Counted from the stretch's first letter, positions 24,623-34,398 are shown. The stretch: DNA of 64,000 nt from Bacteroidia bacterium (GCA_041391665.1 JAWKNO010000001.1:1488001-1552000), one strand, 5' to 3'. Notes: generated by a model from the letters alone, not told the origin. Numbers and translations: made by a program.

Positions 24623-26620
24623 TTATCCTTCCAACTGAAGTTTGAGCAGGTTGCTGTATGCACCTGCCTGAAGTATGGAAAGCTCCTCATGTGAACCCGA
24701 CTCGATAATTTTTCCTTCATTCAGCACATAGATCCGGTCCACCTGCCGGATTGTGGAAAGCCGGTGTGCAATGATAATGGTGGTACGGCCTTCCATCAGC
24801 TTATTGAGAGCGGACTGAACCAGGCTTTCAGACTCGGCGTCGAGTGAACTGGTGGCCTCATCGAGGATGAGGATGGCGGGATCTTTCAGTATCGCCCGGG
24901 CAATCGCAATGCGCTGCCGCTGGCCTCCTGATAGCTTGATGCCTCTTTCTCCTACAATGGTATCGAGTTTCTCCGGAAAACCCTGAATAAAGTCCCATGC
25001 ATTGGCCTTGATTGCAGCGGCCATGATTTCTTCTTCTGTTGCATTCGGTCTGCCGTAGGCAATATTTTCCTTGATACTGCCGCCAAAAAGTATCACCTCC
25101 TGAGGTACGACGCCAAGGTTTTTGCGGAAAGCAGCCAGGTCATAGTCGTTGATACTTTTTCCGTCCACAAGAATCTGCCCGTTCTCCACCGGATAAAATC
25201 GCATCAATAGCTGGGTAACGGTAGATTTTCCTGCACCACTCTGCCCTACGAGGGCGATCTTTTCTCCCGCAGCAATGTCGAGGCTAAATGATTTTAATAC
25301 AGCAACTTCGGGCCTCGCCGGATAAGAAAAGCCTACCTCGCGAAAGGCGATATTCCCTTCGATTTTTGCCGCAGCAGTTTCTTCTTCGGCTAGAATAAGC
25401 TCGGGCGTTTCACCCATGATCTCTCTGATTCGTTCGGAAGCGCCGATCGTTTTCTGTAGCTGGCCATAAAGATCTCCCATACCCGCAACAGAACCTCCGA
25501 TGAAGGTTGTGTAGAGGATAAATGACACCAACTGGCCGATGGCAATTTCTCCTGAATTGATCATATGGGCGCCAAACCAGATGACGAGGATGATTCCGCC
25601 AAAGAGGGCCACGAAAATAAATGAGACAAACGCGCCGCGAAATACAGCTGCCCGTAGCGCTGTACGCACAACTTTCCCGAGGGCAGTTTTATATTTTATG
25701 GTTTCAAGCAACTCATTGGCGAAGGCTTTGACGATCGAAACAGACTGAAAAGTCTCTTCGACAATGGTATTGGACTCGGCGAGAAGATCTTGTGTGGATT
25801 TGGAAAGCTTGCGGATATATCTTCCAAATATCAGGGCGGCAACGATGATCAGCGGAAAAGTGCCCATCATAAAGAGCGTAAGTTTGGTTGATATCATTAC
25901 GACCAGAATCACGACTCCTATAACAAAAGTCAGAATCTGCCGCAGAAACTCTGCCAAAGAAAAAGACAACATATCCTGAAGCTGGGACACATCCGCGGAA
26001 ATGCGGCTATTAAGTTCACCGACACGACGCTGCTCAAAGAAAGGAATCGGGAGGGTGATAATCCTTCGGTAAAGATCAAGCCTGATATCGGCCATGGCAC
26101 GCTCACTTACCTGGGCAAAGAGAAATATTCTCAGGAAAGAAAAAATTGCCTGAATACTGAGAATACCGGCGAGTATAAGTGCTGTATAATTGATTTTGCT
26201 TTCAGAGAGTTTTACCCCTGCCTCCGGCGGTGCGATGGCTTTATCAAGATCTTCCCGGGATATTTTTTCTCCGGCTTCCGCAGATTTCCGGAGTGTCTCT
26301 ATTTGCTGGCGCACCTGGGCATTGTCGGTTTCCCGTGCGTTGAGCAGCTTGTCTATGTCCGCTTCTGATAGTTCGCCTCCAAGCAGTACTTCTTTTTGGA
26401 GTTCAGGCAGAACCACATCCGCCATAAACCGCGGCTTGGCTGCATCGACCAGTTCTCCCAAAAAATAAGGGAATGTCAGTGTCGCACCCGTAGAAAGCAG
26501 CAGAAAAAACAATCCCAAAACAAAATACCAGCGATAGGGAAGTATATAGCGGTATATACCCGTCAGCTTCTTGAGCCCTTCTTTGGTAATTTTCTTTTTT
26601 TCAACTTCTTCATTCTTCAT
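24623..26620 (-). CDS. ABC exporter, permease fused to ATPase
   Basis: Half-transporter of about 665 aa, membrane domain followed by nucleotide-binding domain. Walker A is GQSGAGKST, the signature LSGGQRQR, Walker B ILILDEATSS, and the H-loop AHRLST. Unusual is a charged insertion of about 80 residues between the first and second helices (about residues 70-150 from the longest start), probably periplasmic. The start at 26620 is chosen because it leaves an 11-bp overlap with the preceding gene; an ATG at 26650 is possible but extends the overlap. MsbA-like lipid or drug export is plausible, but the substrate is not readable. Confidence 0.9.
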   Translation of the reverse strand: MKNEEVEKKKITKEGLKKLTGIYRYILPYRWYFVLGLFFLLLSTGATLTFPYFLGELVDAAKPRFMADVVLPELQKEVLLGGELSEADIDKLLNARETDNAQVRQQIETLRKSAEAGEKISREDLDKAIAPPEAGVKLSESKINYTALILAGILSIQAIFSFLRIFLFAQVSERAMADIRLDLYRRIITLPIPFFEQRRVGELNSRISADVSQLQDMLSFSLAEFLRQILTFVIGVVILVVMISTKLTLFMMGTFPLIIVAALIFGRYIRKLSKSTQDLLAESNTIVEETFQSVSIVKAFANELLETIKYKTALGKVVRTALRAAVFRGAFVSFIFVALFGGIILVIWFGAHMINSGEIAIGQLVSFILYTTFIGGSVAGMGDLYGQLQKTIGASERIREIMGETPELILAEEETAAAKIEGNIAFREVGFSYPARPEVAVLKSFSLDIAAGEKIALVGQSGAGKSTVTQLLMRFYPVENGQILVDGKSINDYDLAAFRKNLGVVPQEVILFGGSIKENIAYGRPNATEEEIMAAAIKANAWDFIQGFPEKLDTIVGERGIKLSGGQRQRIAIARAILKDPAILILDEATSSLDAESESLVQSALNKLMEGRTTIIIAHRLSTIRQVDRIYVLNEGKIIESGSHEELSILQAGAYSNLLKLQLEG

Positions 26621-28127
26621 AATATCCGCCATAATCCGAATCGTCATCATCTGAAGGCATGTTCAGCATGCCACTCAGCAAGTCTTTAAATTGTGAGCCG
26701 GAATCAATACCCTGTTTTCCGACAAGAGAATATTCTGCCAACCCATGAAGGACGAATTCCATGAGGAAATATTTTTTTTCTTCTGAAGTTTTTGGATGGG
26801 TATCCCTGACCAGTTTTTCAAGTCCGGGAATAGACTTTAGCCTTTCTCTATATTGTTTTTCATTGAGATCAGCGGGGAGATCGAGAACCTGGCCGCGACC
26901 AAACCAGCGGGTGATTTCGCGGTAAGGATTGTTGTTATCGTTTCTTTTGAGTTTTTCCGGGTTGGGGAAATAGCGGGCAAATGTAACCCTGATAGCCTTA
27001 TTGATCAGCTTTTGTGCGACAATAGCCGGCCCTTCCTGTTCGCCTTCATATACGAGCTCAATTTTCCCGGTGATGGCAGGCACAACTCCCACGAGATCGC
27101 CCACACGCGTATAACCTTTGGGTTCATTGTTGATAATGATTCGCCTTTCTACTGAGCTGTGAAGGTTTTCATAGGCGGTGATGGTCAACCTGGCGGATAC
27201 GCCGCTTTTCTCATCTACAAACTCACTGGACCGGGCCTCGATGGCTACCTGCTCAACCAATTCAGCGCAGATATCTTCAATGACTACCGTTGCTTTTTGT
27301 TGTTGGGGAATACGGGCTTCCTGGCGGGTAATCTGCTGAGAAAGTTCCAGCGATTTGGGGTAGTGAGTCAGAATCTGGCTTTCGATCCGGTCTTTGAGCG
27401 GAGTCACGATGCTTCCCCGGTTGGTATAATCTTCGGGGTTGGCAGTAAAGATAAACTGTACATCCAGCGGAAGTCTCAGCTTAAAACCCCTGATCTGGAT
27501 ATCCCCTTCCTGGAGGATATTAAACAAAGCCACCTGAATACGCGGTTGAAGGTCAGGTAATTCGTTGATTACATAAATGCCTCTGTGCGCACGGGGAATA
27601 AGCCCGTAGTGGATGACCCTTTCATCAGAATAAGGCAGTTTCATGGTGGCAGCTTTGATCGGATCGACATCCCCGATAAGGTCAGCGACCGTAACGTCGG
27701 GTGTGGCCAGCTTTTCTGTATATCTTTCAGAGCGATGCATCCATTCTATGGGGGTTTCATCTCCTTTTACCGCGACAATATCCCTTCCGAAGCGGGAAAG
27801 CGGCTGAAATGGGTCATCGTTAAGTTCTGAACCGGCAATTACCGGAATATATTCATCCAGTAAATCAGTCATCTGCCGGGCGATACGCGTTTTGGCCTGT
27901 CCCCGAAGTCCAAGCAGGATCATATTGTGCCGGGAAAGAATCGCCCTTTGCATATCAGGGATAACGGTTTCTTCATAACCGACGATTCCTTTGAAGATAT
28001 CACTGCCATTTCGCAGCGCAATGATCAGGTTGTCGCGCAATTCGTCTTTGATAGATTTGGGAGTGTAGCCATAAGCTTTGAGTTCTCCCAATGTCTTTAT
28101 ATGTGTAGGAATGGAATGGTCTGTCAT
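26610..28127 (-). CDS. ChlI/MoxR-type AAA+ ATPase
   Basis: 505-aa AAA+ protein of the Mg-chelatase-like/MoxR clade. The P-loop is LLGLRGQAKTR, the sensor-1 region is FIFTANPEDYTNRG, and the arginine finger segment follows in LKDRIESQILTHYP. In Walker B the usual acidic pair reads INELPDL, with Asn for Asp. Such ATPases normally act with a VWA-domain partner; none is adjacent here, and the orphan BatA at 52.3-53.3 kb is distant. First gene of the minus-strand run toward def. Confidence 0.82.
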   Translation of the reverse strand: MTDHSIPTHIKTLGELKAYGYTPKSIKDELRDNLIIALRNGSDIFKGIVGYEETVIPDMQRAILSRHNMILLGLRGQAKTRIARQMTDLLDEYIPVIAGSELNDDPFQPLSRFGRDIVAVKGDETPIEWMHRSERYTEKLATPDVTVADLIGDVDPIKAATMKLPYSDERVIHYGLIPRAHRGIYVINELPDLQPRIQVALFNILQEGDIQIRGFKLRLPLDVQFIFTANPEDYTNRGSIVTPLKDRIESQILTHYPKSLELSQQITRQEARIPQQQKATVVIEDICAELVEQVAIEARSSEFVDEKSGVSARLTITAYENLHSSVERRIIINNEPKGYTRVGDLVGVVPAITGKIELVYEGEQEGPAIVAQKLINKAIRVTFARYFPNPEKLKRNDNNNPYREITRWFGRGQVLDLPADLNEKQYRERLKSIPGLEKLVRDTHPKTSEEKKYFLMEFVLHGLAEYSLVGKQGIDSGSQFKDLLSGMLNMPSDDDDSDYGGYYEE

Positions 28128-28197
28128 TGAAAATATTTGAATAATTTAGTGGTGAAATTACAATCAATTTATTGCAAGCCCAAAAGGGAAAACGTAT

Positions 28198-29169
28198 ATG
28201 GCAGCATTTGATCCCGAATTCTATATTTCGCGGCTATTTTCCTCCCAAAGAGACTTCGCCGGACTTGAAGCCGAATTGTGGGCATTCCAGTACCGCCATA
28301 ATCCGGTAATCCATGCTTTTTGCCGGGAACTTGGAACTAATAAACAGGTATCCGTACCCATTGGTTTTTTTAAACATTTTGAAATGAAAACCGGTGAATG
28401 GACACCGGAGACAAACTTCTATAGTAGCGGTACCACCGGACAAATTCCTTCTCAGCACCCGGTGAAAGACCTTTCTTTGTATGAAAAAAATTCTTTGGAA
28501 GGGTTTTTCTCTTTTTTCCCCCGGCAACCCTACCGTATCCTTGGGTTACTGCCATCTTACCTTGAAAGATCGGGATCTTCGCTGGTTCATATGGTTAAAA
28601 CATGGATAGCGGCATTTGGTTTGCCCGGAAGTGGATTTTATTTGCATGATTTCGAATCTTTACGAATAGCCCTCAAAGAAAGCGAAGCTGCAGGGGAGCG
28701 GATACTCCTGATCGGAGTCGCTTACGCTTTGCTGGATTTCGCCGAAGAAATGGGGATTCAACTCCCGCCTGACGCGATTGTCATTGAAACCGGAGGCATG
28801 AAAGGTCGTAAGGAAGAAATTATCAGGGAGGAACTGCACGCTCGCCTGAAGGCTGGATTTGGACTGCCACATATTTACTCAGAATACGGAATGACAGAGC
28901 TCCTGAGCCAGGCTTACACAGACCATACCGGAAGGTTTCGCCCGGCACCTACGATGCGGGTGTATGTCTCGGATATCCATCTCAACCGACTGATCGAGCC
29001 TGCGGGCATTTCGGGGCGGTTGCATATCGTCGATCTGGCCAATGTTTATTCATGTGCTTTTATCGCGACAGATGATATTGGCCGGATATATCCCGACGGG
29101 ACATTTGAAGTGCTCGGAAGATTGGATACAGCAGAAATGCGGGGCTGTAGCCTGATGGACACCCGGTGA
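28198..29169 (+). CDS. LuxE-like acyl-protein synthetase/acyltransferase
   Basis: 323-aa protein of the LuxE/acyl-synthetase group (ANL-related). Recognisable features are the phosphate-binding motif FYSSGTTGQIPSQH at about residue 77, VIETGGMKGRKEE, and the adenylation-type motif YSEYGMTELLSQAY. The last region (FIATDDIGRIYPDGTFEVLGRLD) matches the A7/A8 region of adenylate-forming enzymes. Proteins of this group activate fatty acids or aryl acids as acyl adenylates. It stands divergent from the AAA+ gene with 70 bp between, and no luxCD-type genes are near. Confidence 0.78.
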   Translation: MAAFDPEFYISRLFSSQRDFAGLEAELWAFQYRHNPVIHAFCRELGTNKQVSVPIGFFKHFEMKTGEWTPETNFYSSGTTGQIPSQHPVKDLSLYEKNSLEGFFSFFPRQPYRILGLLPSYLERSGSSLVHMVKTWIAAFGLPGSGFYLHDFESLRIALKESEAAGERILLIGVAYALLDFAEEMGIQLPPDAIVIETGGMKGRKEEIIREELHARLKAGFGLPHIYSEYGMTELLSQAYTDHTGRFRPAPTMRVYVSDIHLNRLIEPAGISGRLHIVDLANVYSCAFIATDDIGRIYPDGTFEVLGRLDTAEMRGCSLMDTR

Positions 29170-29185
29170 TTGCTGATTAAGTAAA

Positions 29186-29581
29186 TCAGAGATATTCTTC
29201 TCTCAATTCATTAAAAATCTCAACGGTAAGCGGCTTGTTTAAAAACCCGCTGATACGTTCATTGATATCGGCAAGCGCTTTGTCTGCGGGATTGATAGAC
29301 GTTGACAACATCCATATTTTGGACGATTGGCTGCTGACTTTTTTCTCGTAAGCTTTGATAAATTCCCATCCGTTCATACCGGGCATATTGATATCCAGAA
29401 AGATAACTTCCGGCGACGCCCCATCATTATCATTGACAGAAATCAAATAGTCGAGCGCCTCTGTAGCACTTTGAAAAAACACAAGGTCTTCTGCAATTTC
29501 AGCTTCCCGGGCGATGATCTTATGATAGTAGTTCGTAGGGTAATCATCATCTATGAATACCAGACATCTGAATTTTTTCAT
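29186..29581 (-). CDS. CheY-like response regulator
   Basis: 131-aa single-domain receiver. Acidic pocket Asp11-Asp13 (FIDDDYP), phosphoacceptor Asp63 (VIFLDINMPGMNG), conserved Thr/Ser in MLSTSINP and Lys in LNKPLTVEIF. There is no output domain, so it signals by protein interaction. Overlaps the histidine kinase by 4 bp (ATGA), so the two are translationally coupled. Confidence 0.92.
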   Translation of the reverse strand: MKKFRCLVFIDDDYPTNYYHKIIAREAEIAEDLVFFQSATEALDYLISVNDNDGASPEVIFLDINMPGMNGWEFIKAYEKKVSSQSSKIWMLSTSINPADKALADINERISGFLNKPLTVEIFNELREEYL

Positions 29582-30507
29582 TCAACAATCATTTGGGGAA
29601 TAGTGAAGTAAAAAGTACTGCCCTCACCGGGAGTAGATTCAGCCCATATTTTCCCATCATGAAGCTCTATGATTTTTTTGCAACGCGAAAGCCCGATTCC
29701 GGACCCCTCCATTTTGGCGGAATGATTTAATCTTTGGAATATGATAAAAATCCGATCTCTATATTCGGGGTTAAAACCTATTCCATTATCAGTGATGGAA
29801 AACTCCCATGCGTTCCATGAAGCTTTGCAGTCAATATACACTTCAGGGATAATATCATCTTTTGAATATTTTAAAGAATTGGAGAGGAGATTTTGAAACA
29901 GAGAATGCAGTTCGTTTTGATAGCCTAATACAACAGGCAGGGGCGCCTTCCTGATAACTGCCTGCTTCTCTGATACAAGGCTGGACATATCTGTAAGCAC
30001 ATCATCAACCAAAGTATTGCAATCAACTTCACATTTGGATCCGACTTTGCCAATCCTTGAATATTCAAGGATTGCCCTGATCTGATTACTCATGCGAATA
30101 CTCGATTGAGAAATGAACGACAGATACTCTTTCGCTGCATCATCCAGAGAATCTCTTTTTTTTCTTTCCAGAAGCTCTACAAAGTTTAAAATCGTACGAA
30201 GGGGTTCCTGAAGATCGTGAGAAATAATATAGGCAAACTGAGCCAACTCTTTATTTGTCTCTGAAAGTTGTTCGTTTATCCGCTGCATTTCCCGTGTATT
30301 TTGGTAAAGTTCTTTATTTTTCTCCTCGATCTCCTCAACCGTTTTGCTTAAAAAATTTTCTGTGATTTTTTTGTTTTCCCGCAATTTCTCAATGATGAAT
30401 TTTTGGCGGATATTCTCGTTTTCCATGGAAAGAAAAAGCGCATGCGCCTCCTCTTTTAACTCATTGGAAACAGATGAATCATTTTTTATTTTCTCCCAAA
30501 AATCCAT
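29578..30507 (-). CDS. Soluble hybrid-partner histidine kinase with coiled-coil N-terminus
   Basis: 309-aa kinase without membrane segments. Residues 30-90 form a charged coiled coil, then the H-box IISHDLQEPLRTIL with His97, and an HATPase domain (NLLSNSLKYS, DNGIGF, GSGIGLSRCKKIIE). Kinases of this form usually pair with FIST, PAS or receiver proteins. It lies between the FIST gene (3 nt upstream) and the receiver gene (4-bp overlap), so a three-protein signalling unit is likely. Confidence 0.9.
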   Translation of the reverse strand: MDFWEKIKNDSSVSNELKEEAHALFLSMENENIRQKFIIEKLRENKKITENFLSKTVEEIEEKNKELYQNTREMQRINEQLSETNKELAQFAYIISHDLQEPLRTILNFVELLERKKRDSLDDAAKEYLSFISQSSIRMSNQIRAILEYSRIGKVGSKCEVDCNTLVDDVLTDMSSLVSEKQAVIRKAPLPVVLGYQNELHSLFQNLLSNSLKYSKDDIIPEVYIDCKASWNAWEFSITDNGIGFNPEYRDRIFIIFQRLNHSAKMEGSGIGLSRCKKIIELHDGKIWAESTPGEGSTFYFTIPQMIVE

Positions 30508-30510
30508 AAG

Positions 30511-31650
30511 TTACATTGCTTTCAGACTGAATAGAGAACAAGTTACATTGTGAAATGCACAATCCCCGTTGATTGCGCTGTTTCCAATTTCTCCATTTGA
30601 CAGAAATCCTGCCATTGGAACGTTCCAAATTTCGTGTATAAATTTTACCTCATCCTCCAGCATAGGCCCCAGAGATGTATGCCGCCCTTTGCATGATACC
30701 ATTACCAAAGCATCTATATCAGAGAAGGTTTCACTGAATTCTTGAAACTGCCGGACCGTATCATCCACCACGGAAATATCAGGTGGCGGACAGAATTTGA
30801 AATTTACCCCTGTATTTATTTTTCCTGCTGCCAAAAGCGCTCGGTTTTCCGTATCATAAATCAATAGCGAGCGCAGATAGCTGGTGCCATCATTCTGGAA
30901 AATTTTAAGCGGATATTGGCCTGGAATGGTATAAAGGCCGTCATTGTTGGCGAGTTTGTATTCGATATTTCCAAAATAATTTAAAAACAGATCTAGTGCA
31001 GGCAGACCGTCTATTTCATAGATGATGTTTTTGTCGGCTTTAGTTACCGTATGAGTTTTTCCAAGCGGCTTCCATCCACTTACCGCAAGGCCTTTCATCT
31101 GTATTTTATCTGTATCGAGTATAAGGGCAGAAACACCAAAATTGCTGACGCTTTCATGCGTGAACGTGCAAGTATTATTATGCTGAATATTGTCTCCGGC
31201 CAATCCCCCATAAATTGGAATTTCTCTGGTAATATTTTTCCGTATGCCCTCTACCGGCCCATCACCTACTACTCTTACACCACTGATAAACAAGATAATT
31301 CCAGGATTTTGGAAAGTCTGATCTGCAATTTCGTACAATTTCTCTCCTGAAGAGTAGGCCTCTACGTCAGTATGCTCAAACTGAACAGTTTTAAAGTAGG
31401 ACCGATTGAAGTCCATCAATAAAACAGAAAAAGTGTTGCTCAATATGGCATTATCCAATATTTCTCCCGAGGTCGTACAGCCAATCAGCTCTATATGGTT
31501 TTCACGAAAAATACTGAGGCTATCTTCAAATGGGAAATCAGGAGAACTAAATCCTATGGCTATGGTTGGCTGAAACTGATGGTGAATAACTGATTTGATT
31601 TGAGACGCCAATTGCTCTATTGATGTAGCGGAAATGGAAATCACGTTCAT
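30511..31650 (-). CDS. FIST-domain sensory protein
   Basis: 379-aa cytosolic protein with FIST N and C domains: the opening PTIAIGFSSPDF, LIGCTTSGEILD, the GDGPVEG and IPIYGGLAGDNIQHN blocks, and the C-terminal VMVSCKGRHTSLG plus PMAGFLSNGEIG. FIST domains are proposed sensors of small ligands such as amino acids (Borziak and Zhulin family description). First gene of a three-gene signalling operon with a kinase and a CheY-like regulator. Confidence 0.88.
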   Translation of the reverse strand: MNVISISATSIEQLASQIKSVIHHQFQPTIAIGFSSPDFPFEDSLSIFRENHIELIGCTTSGEILDNAILSNTFSVLLMDFNRSYFKTVQFEHTDVEAYSSGEKLYEIADQTFQNPGIILFISGVRVVGDGPVEGIRKNITREIPIYGGLAGDNIQHNNTCTFTHESVSNFGVSALILDTDKIQMKGLAVSGWKPLGKTHTVTKADKNIIYEIDGLPALDLFLNYFGNIEYKLANNDGLYTIPGQYPLKIFQNDGTSYLRSLLIYDTENRALLAAGKINTGVNFKFCPPPDISVVDDTVRQFQEFSETFSDIDALVMVSCKGRHTSLGPMLEDEVKFIHEIWNVPMAGFLSNGEIGNSAINGDCAFHNVTCSLFSLKAM

Positions 31651-31825
31651 AATGCTCCCCTTTAAGTGAATAGTAGCGATTGTGTCATATTAGGAAATGC
31701 TAATTTGCGAAACCCTCAATTATCATTCCCTTTTTGGAAAAAATAAAATATATAAGAAGAAAACAATGATTTTTGTTTTATGGATTTTGGATCTCAGAAT
31801 AAAACTAAAATATGCTAAAGGTGAT

Positions 31826-31987
31826 ATGATACATTCTTTATGTTCCAGTTGTATTTTTATGCGGGAAGTGCGAAATAACCGTGGGAGTATATTCCTGCAA
31901 TGTGAAAAAAGTCGCTCGGATGTTTCGTTTCCCAAATATCCTATGCAGCCCGTGTATGTGTGCAGGGGGTACAAAAACTCAAAGTAA
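31826..31987 (+). CDS. Tiny four-cysteine protein (53 aa), probable metal-binding
   Basis: Start at 31826 is chosen because AAAGGTG lies just ahead and an upstream ATG at 31697 adds a basic, low-complexity tail. The product reads C6-x2-C9 (LCSSC), Cys26 (FLQCEKS) and Cys46 (PVYVCRGY) with a PKYP stretch between. I recall a similar small family in other phyla with C-x2-C, a SxF.LC block and a KYPxxPVxxC ending, so this is likely a real gene and not noise. The four Cys could bind zinc. It ends 5 bp before the stop of the convergent penicillin acylase gene. Confidence 0.6.
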   Translation: MIHSLCSSCIFMREVRNNRGSIFLQCEKSRSDVSFPKYPMQPVYVCRGYKNSK

Positions 31988-31992
31988 ACAGA

Positions 31993-34398
31993 CTATTTTC
32001 CAGTCATCCAGAAATGATTTTTTTGTTTTTCCCCGATTTCCTTCCGGTTGGTCAACATGGTCCGGTATTCGCCCCGTAAATACATCTCTGCCTGGTCGCT
32101 GTAGTGCGGACTCATGGGGTTGCCGGACTGCCCCGTTGGCAATATAGTCTGCGCGTGTTCTATATCTGCAAAATCTATTACGGCCCTTCGGGACGGGCCC
32201 ATTTTGGCTTTGTAAAAACCTGATGGAGAATTGGAAAAGCCGGTATTATTGATCACTTCCTGACCACCAGCGATAGGGAAGGGGCCGACATTAAATAATT
32301 TGTCAAGCGGAGGCTGTTTTCCGAGTGGATGCTCATGTTCAACTGTGTGGATTTTTGCCCATTTCCATTCATTGACATCATTGCCCAGCAAAGTTTCCAG
32401 TTCAGCCAAAGCTTCAGAAAATGCCTGGTTGCAGATGTCTGTACGACTTTCCTTCATATCTGCGGTCAGCAGGTTGTCCCACCAGAGCGAGGAGTCATTG
32501 GCCAGAAAGTAAGGAAGGGATCTTTTGATCAGGTGTGTAGTCGAGATAGCCAAATAGTCCTTTTCGCCCAACTCGTCCATCATGGCCAGATACATCATGC
32601 GGTTGGTAAGCTTGTAAAACAGGGTAGGGCCGACCTCATCCAATCCATGACTTCCATCCCATTTTTGCATGATTTCGATAGCTGTTTGTGCAATGGCGGA
32701 TGAGTTCTTTTCTTTATCAATCAATGGGAGAATGGTTTTCAGTATTTCAGGGTAAGCCGGAGTGGTATCATCATTGGCCATATCCCGTACTTCTTCTGCG
32801 GACCATACCGCTTGATTATCCAGCAGGCTTGTGATTCTCCGGGCACGGATTTCGGGCACATAATAACCCGGTATCAGGAAGCCATCCACTGCCTCCGGCT
32901 GGTTATTGGCGGAATATACATATCCCGTGGGGGGATTTTCGCTTTGCGGATGTGAAGCAAAAGGCAATACCTCCAGCGGTTCATCTTTGCCCGATGCTCC
33001 GTCGAGCATAAGTTTTGTGTTGACATGATCGGCATACCTGACCAGATGCCCGGTCGTCCACCACGCGACATTCCCTGCCGTATCACCATACATGACATTG
33101 AGCCCGGGTGCGTGAACAATGGCCACGCTTTCTTTCAACTCTTCCATGGAATGTGCATGAGCAAAGCCATAAGCGCCTTCCAGCACCCGCGGTTCTGTCT
33201 GAAGATAACTCCACCAGAGTGAAACCGGCATAGTATCCACTTCGGCAACCGGTGCATATAAATGATTGATCACAGGCCCGTGGCGTGAAATCTGCACGTT
33301 GATCGTTGTATCCTCTTTTCCTTTGACATGGATAACCTCCTCCCTGATGGTGAGATTTTCCCAGTGATCATTTGCCCAAACCTGATCGGTATTTTCGGGA
33401 TTGACCTTCTCCCGGTAAAGATGCGTATCATCATTTTCAAACATCGTGAGTCCGATCGCATGACTTCTGGTATGGCCAATGGGGGCAAAGGGAAAACCGG
33501 CAAGATGATTTCCGTACAGCATAAACTCCGGAGTTTCGATATGCGCTTCATACCATACAGCGGGTTGGCCATAACCGATATGAGGGTCATTGGCGAAAAT
33601 AACTTTTCCGGAAGCAGATTTTTGAGGGCTGAGTACCCATGCATTACTTCCTATGAATGAGCCAATAGGCAGCTGATTGAGCACCTGGTCAATGGAAGCC
33701 GCAAGAGAGGGTTTTTGCAGGGAGCTGTCCCCAAAATGCCAGGGAATTTTTGCCTGGTTGCCCTGTACGTTGAGGTTCAGGTCGCGAAGATAATCTTCGC
33801 CATACAGTTGCAAAATTTTGTTGACCAGAGGTTCTTCCTTAAGACCTTCAGCAAAACCAAAAGCCATGTAACCGGAGACATCATAGAGAAATTCGACGGT
33901 AAATGGCTGTTTTTCAAGGCCAAGGATTGTATATTCAATTGGAGTTTCTCCTGTTTCTACAAAAGCGTTGACGCCATTCAGGTAGGCGGTCGCCGCTTTT
34001 ACCCAGGGTTGATCAGGGTTTGACCGAAATTTTTTTGCGGCAGTTGTCGAATGTTGATGAATGCCGAGGGTGCGAAAAAGCAGATCTGCTTTGATCAGGT
34101 CAGGGCCGAAGGTTTCGGCCAGCCGCCCTTCCGCCACACGGCGGATCAGCTCCATCTGAAACAGCCGATCTTTGGCGTGGACATATCCCAGTGCAAAATA
34201 GACGTCGGTCTCATTTTGTCCATAGATATGAGGAACCCCAAAGTCGTCGTAGAAAATTTCAACAGAATCAGAGATTTCCTCAGAGGCAAAAGCACCGTCA
34301 TATTCAGGGGCGGTGGAGGAAACAAAAATATATCCACCGGCGATACAGATCAGGACAATTGCCAGAATGGCAATCAGGGAGAAGCGTAGTATTTTCAT
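31993..34398 (-). CDS. Penicillin acylase-family (S45) N-terminal nucleophile hydrolase
   Basis: 801-aa precursor with one N-terminal membrane/signal helix. The alpha-chain opening motif is DDFGVPHIYG. The autoprocessing site is recognised at FIGSNAWVLS, where Ser251 becomes the N-terminal nucleophile of the beta chain; NDPHIGYG follows. Acts on N-acyl amides such as beta-lactams or N-acyl homoserine lactones, in the periplasm; the actual substrate is not visible. Next upstream on the same strand is the MORN gene, 59 nt away. Confidence 0.9.
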   Translation of the reverse strand: MKILRFSLIAILAIVLICIAGGYIFVSSTAPEYDGAFASEEISDSVEIFYDDFGVPHIYGQNETDVYFALGYVHAKDRLFQMELIRRVAEGRLAETFGPDLIKADLLFRTLGIHQHSTTAAKKFRSNPDQPWVKAATAYLNGVNAFVETGETPIEYTILGLEKQPFTVEFLYDVSGYMAFGFAEGLKEEPLVNKILQLYGEDYLRDLNLNVQGNQAKIPWHFGDSSLQKPSLAASIDQVLNQLPIGSFIGSNAWVLSPQKSASGKVIFANDPHIGYGQPAVWYEAHIETPEFMLYGNHLAGFPFAPIGHTRSHAIGLTMFENDDTHLYREKVNPENTDQVWANDHWENLTIREEVIHVKGKEDTTINVQISRHGPVINHLYAPVAEVDTMPVSLWWSYLQTEPRVLEGAYGFAHAHSMEELKESVAIVHAPGLNVMYGDTAGNVAWWTTGHLVRYADHVNTKLMLDGASGKDEPLEVLPFASHPQSENPPTGYVYSANNQPEAVDGFLIPGYYVPEIRARRITSLLDNQAVWSAEEVRDMANDDTTPAYPEILKTILPLIDKEKNSSAIAQTAIEIMQKWDGSHGLDEVGPTLFYKLTNRMMYLAMMDELGEKDYLAISTTHLIKRSLPYFLANDSSLWWDNLLTADMKESRTDICNQAFSEALAELETLLGNDVNEWKWAKIHTVEHEHPLGKQPPLDKLFNVGPFPIAGGQEVINNTGFSNSPSGFYKAKMGPSRRAVIDFADIEHAQTILPTGQSGNPMSPHYSDQAEMYLRGEYRTMLTNRKEIGEKQKNHFWMTGK

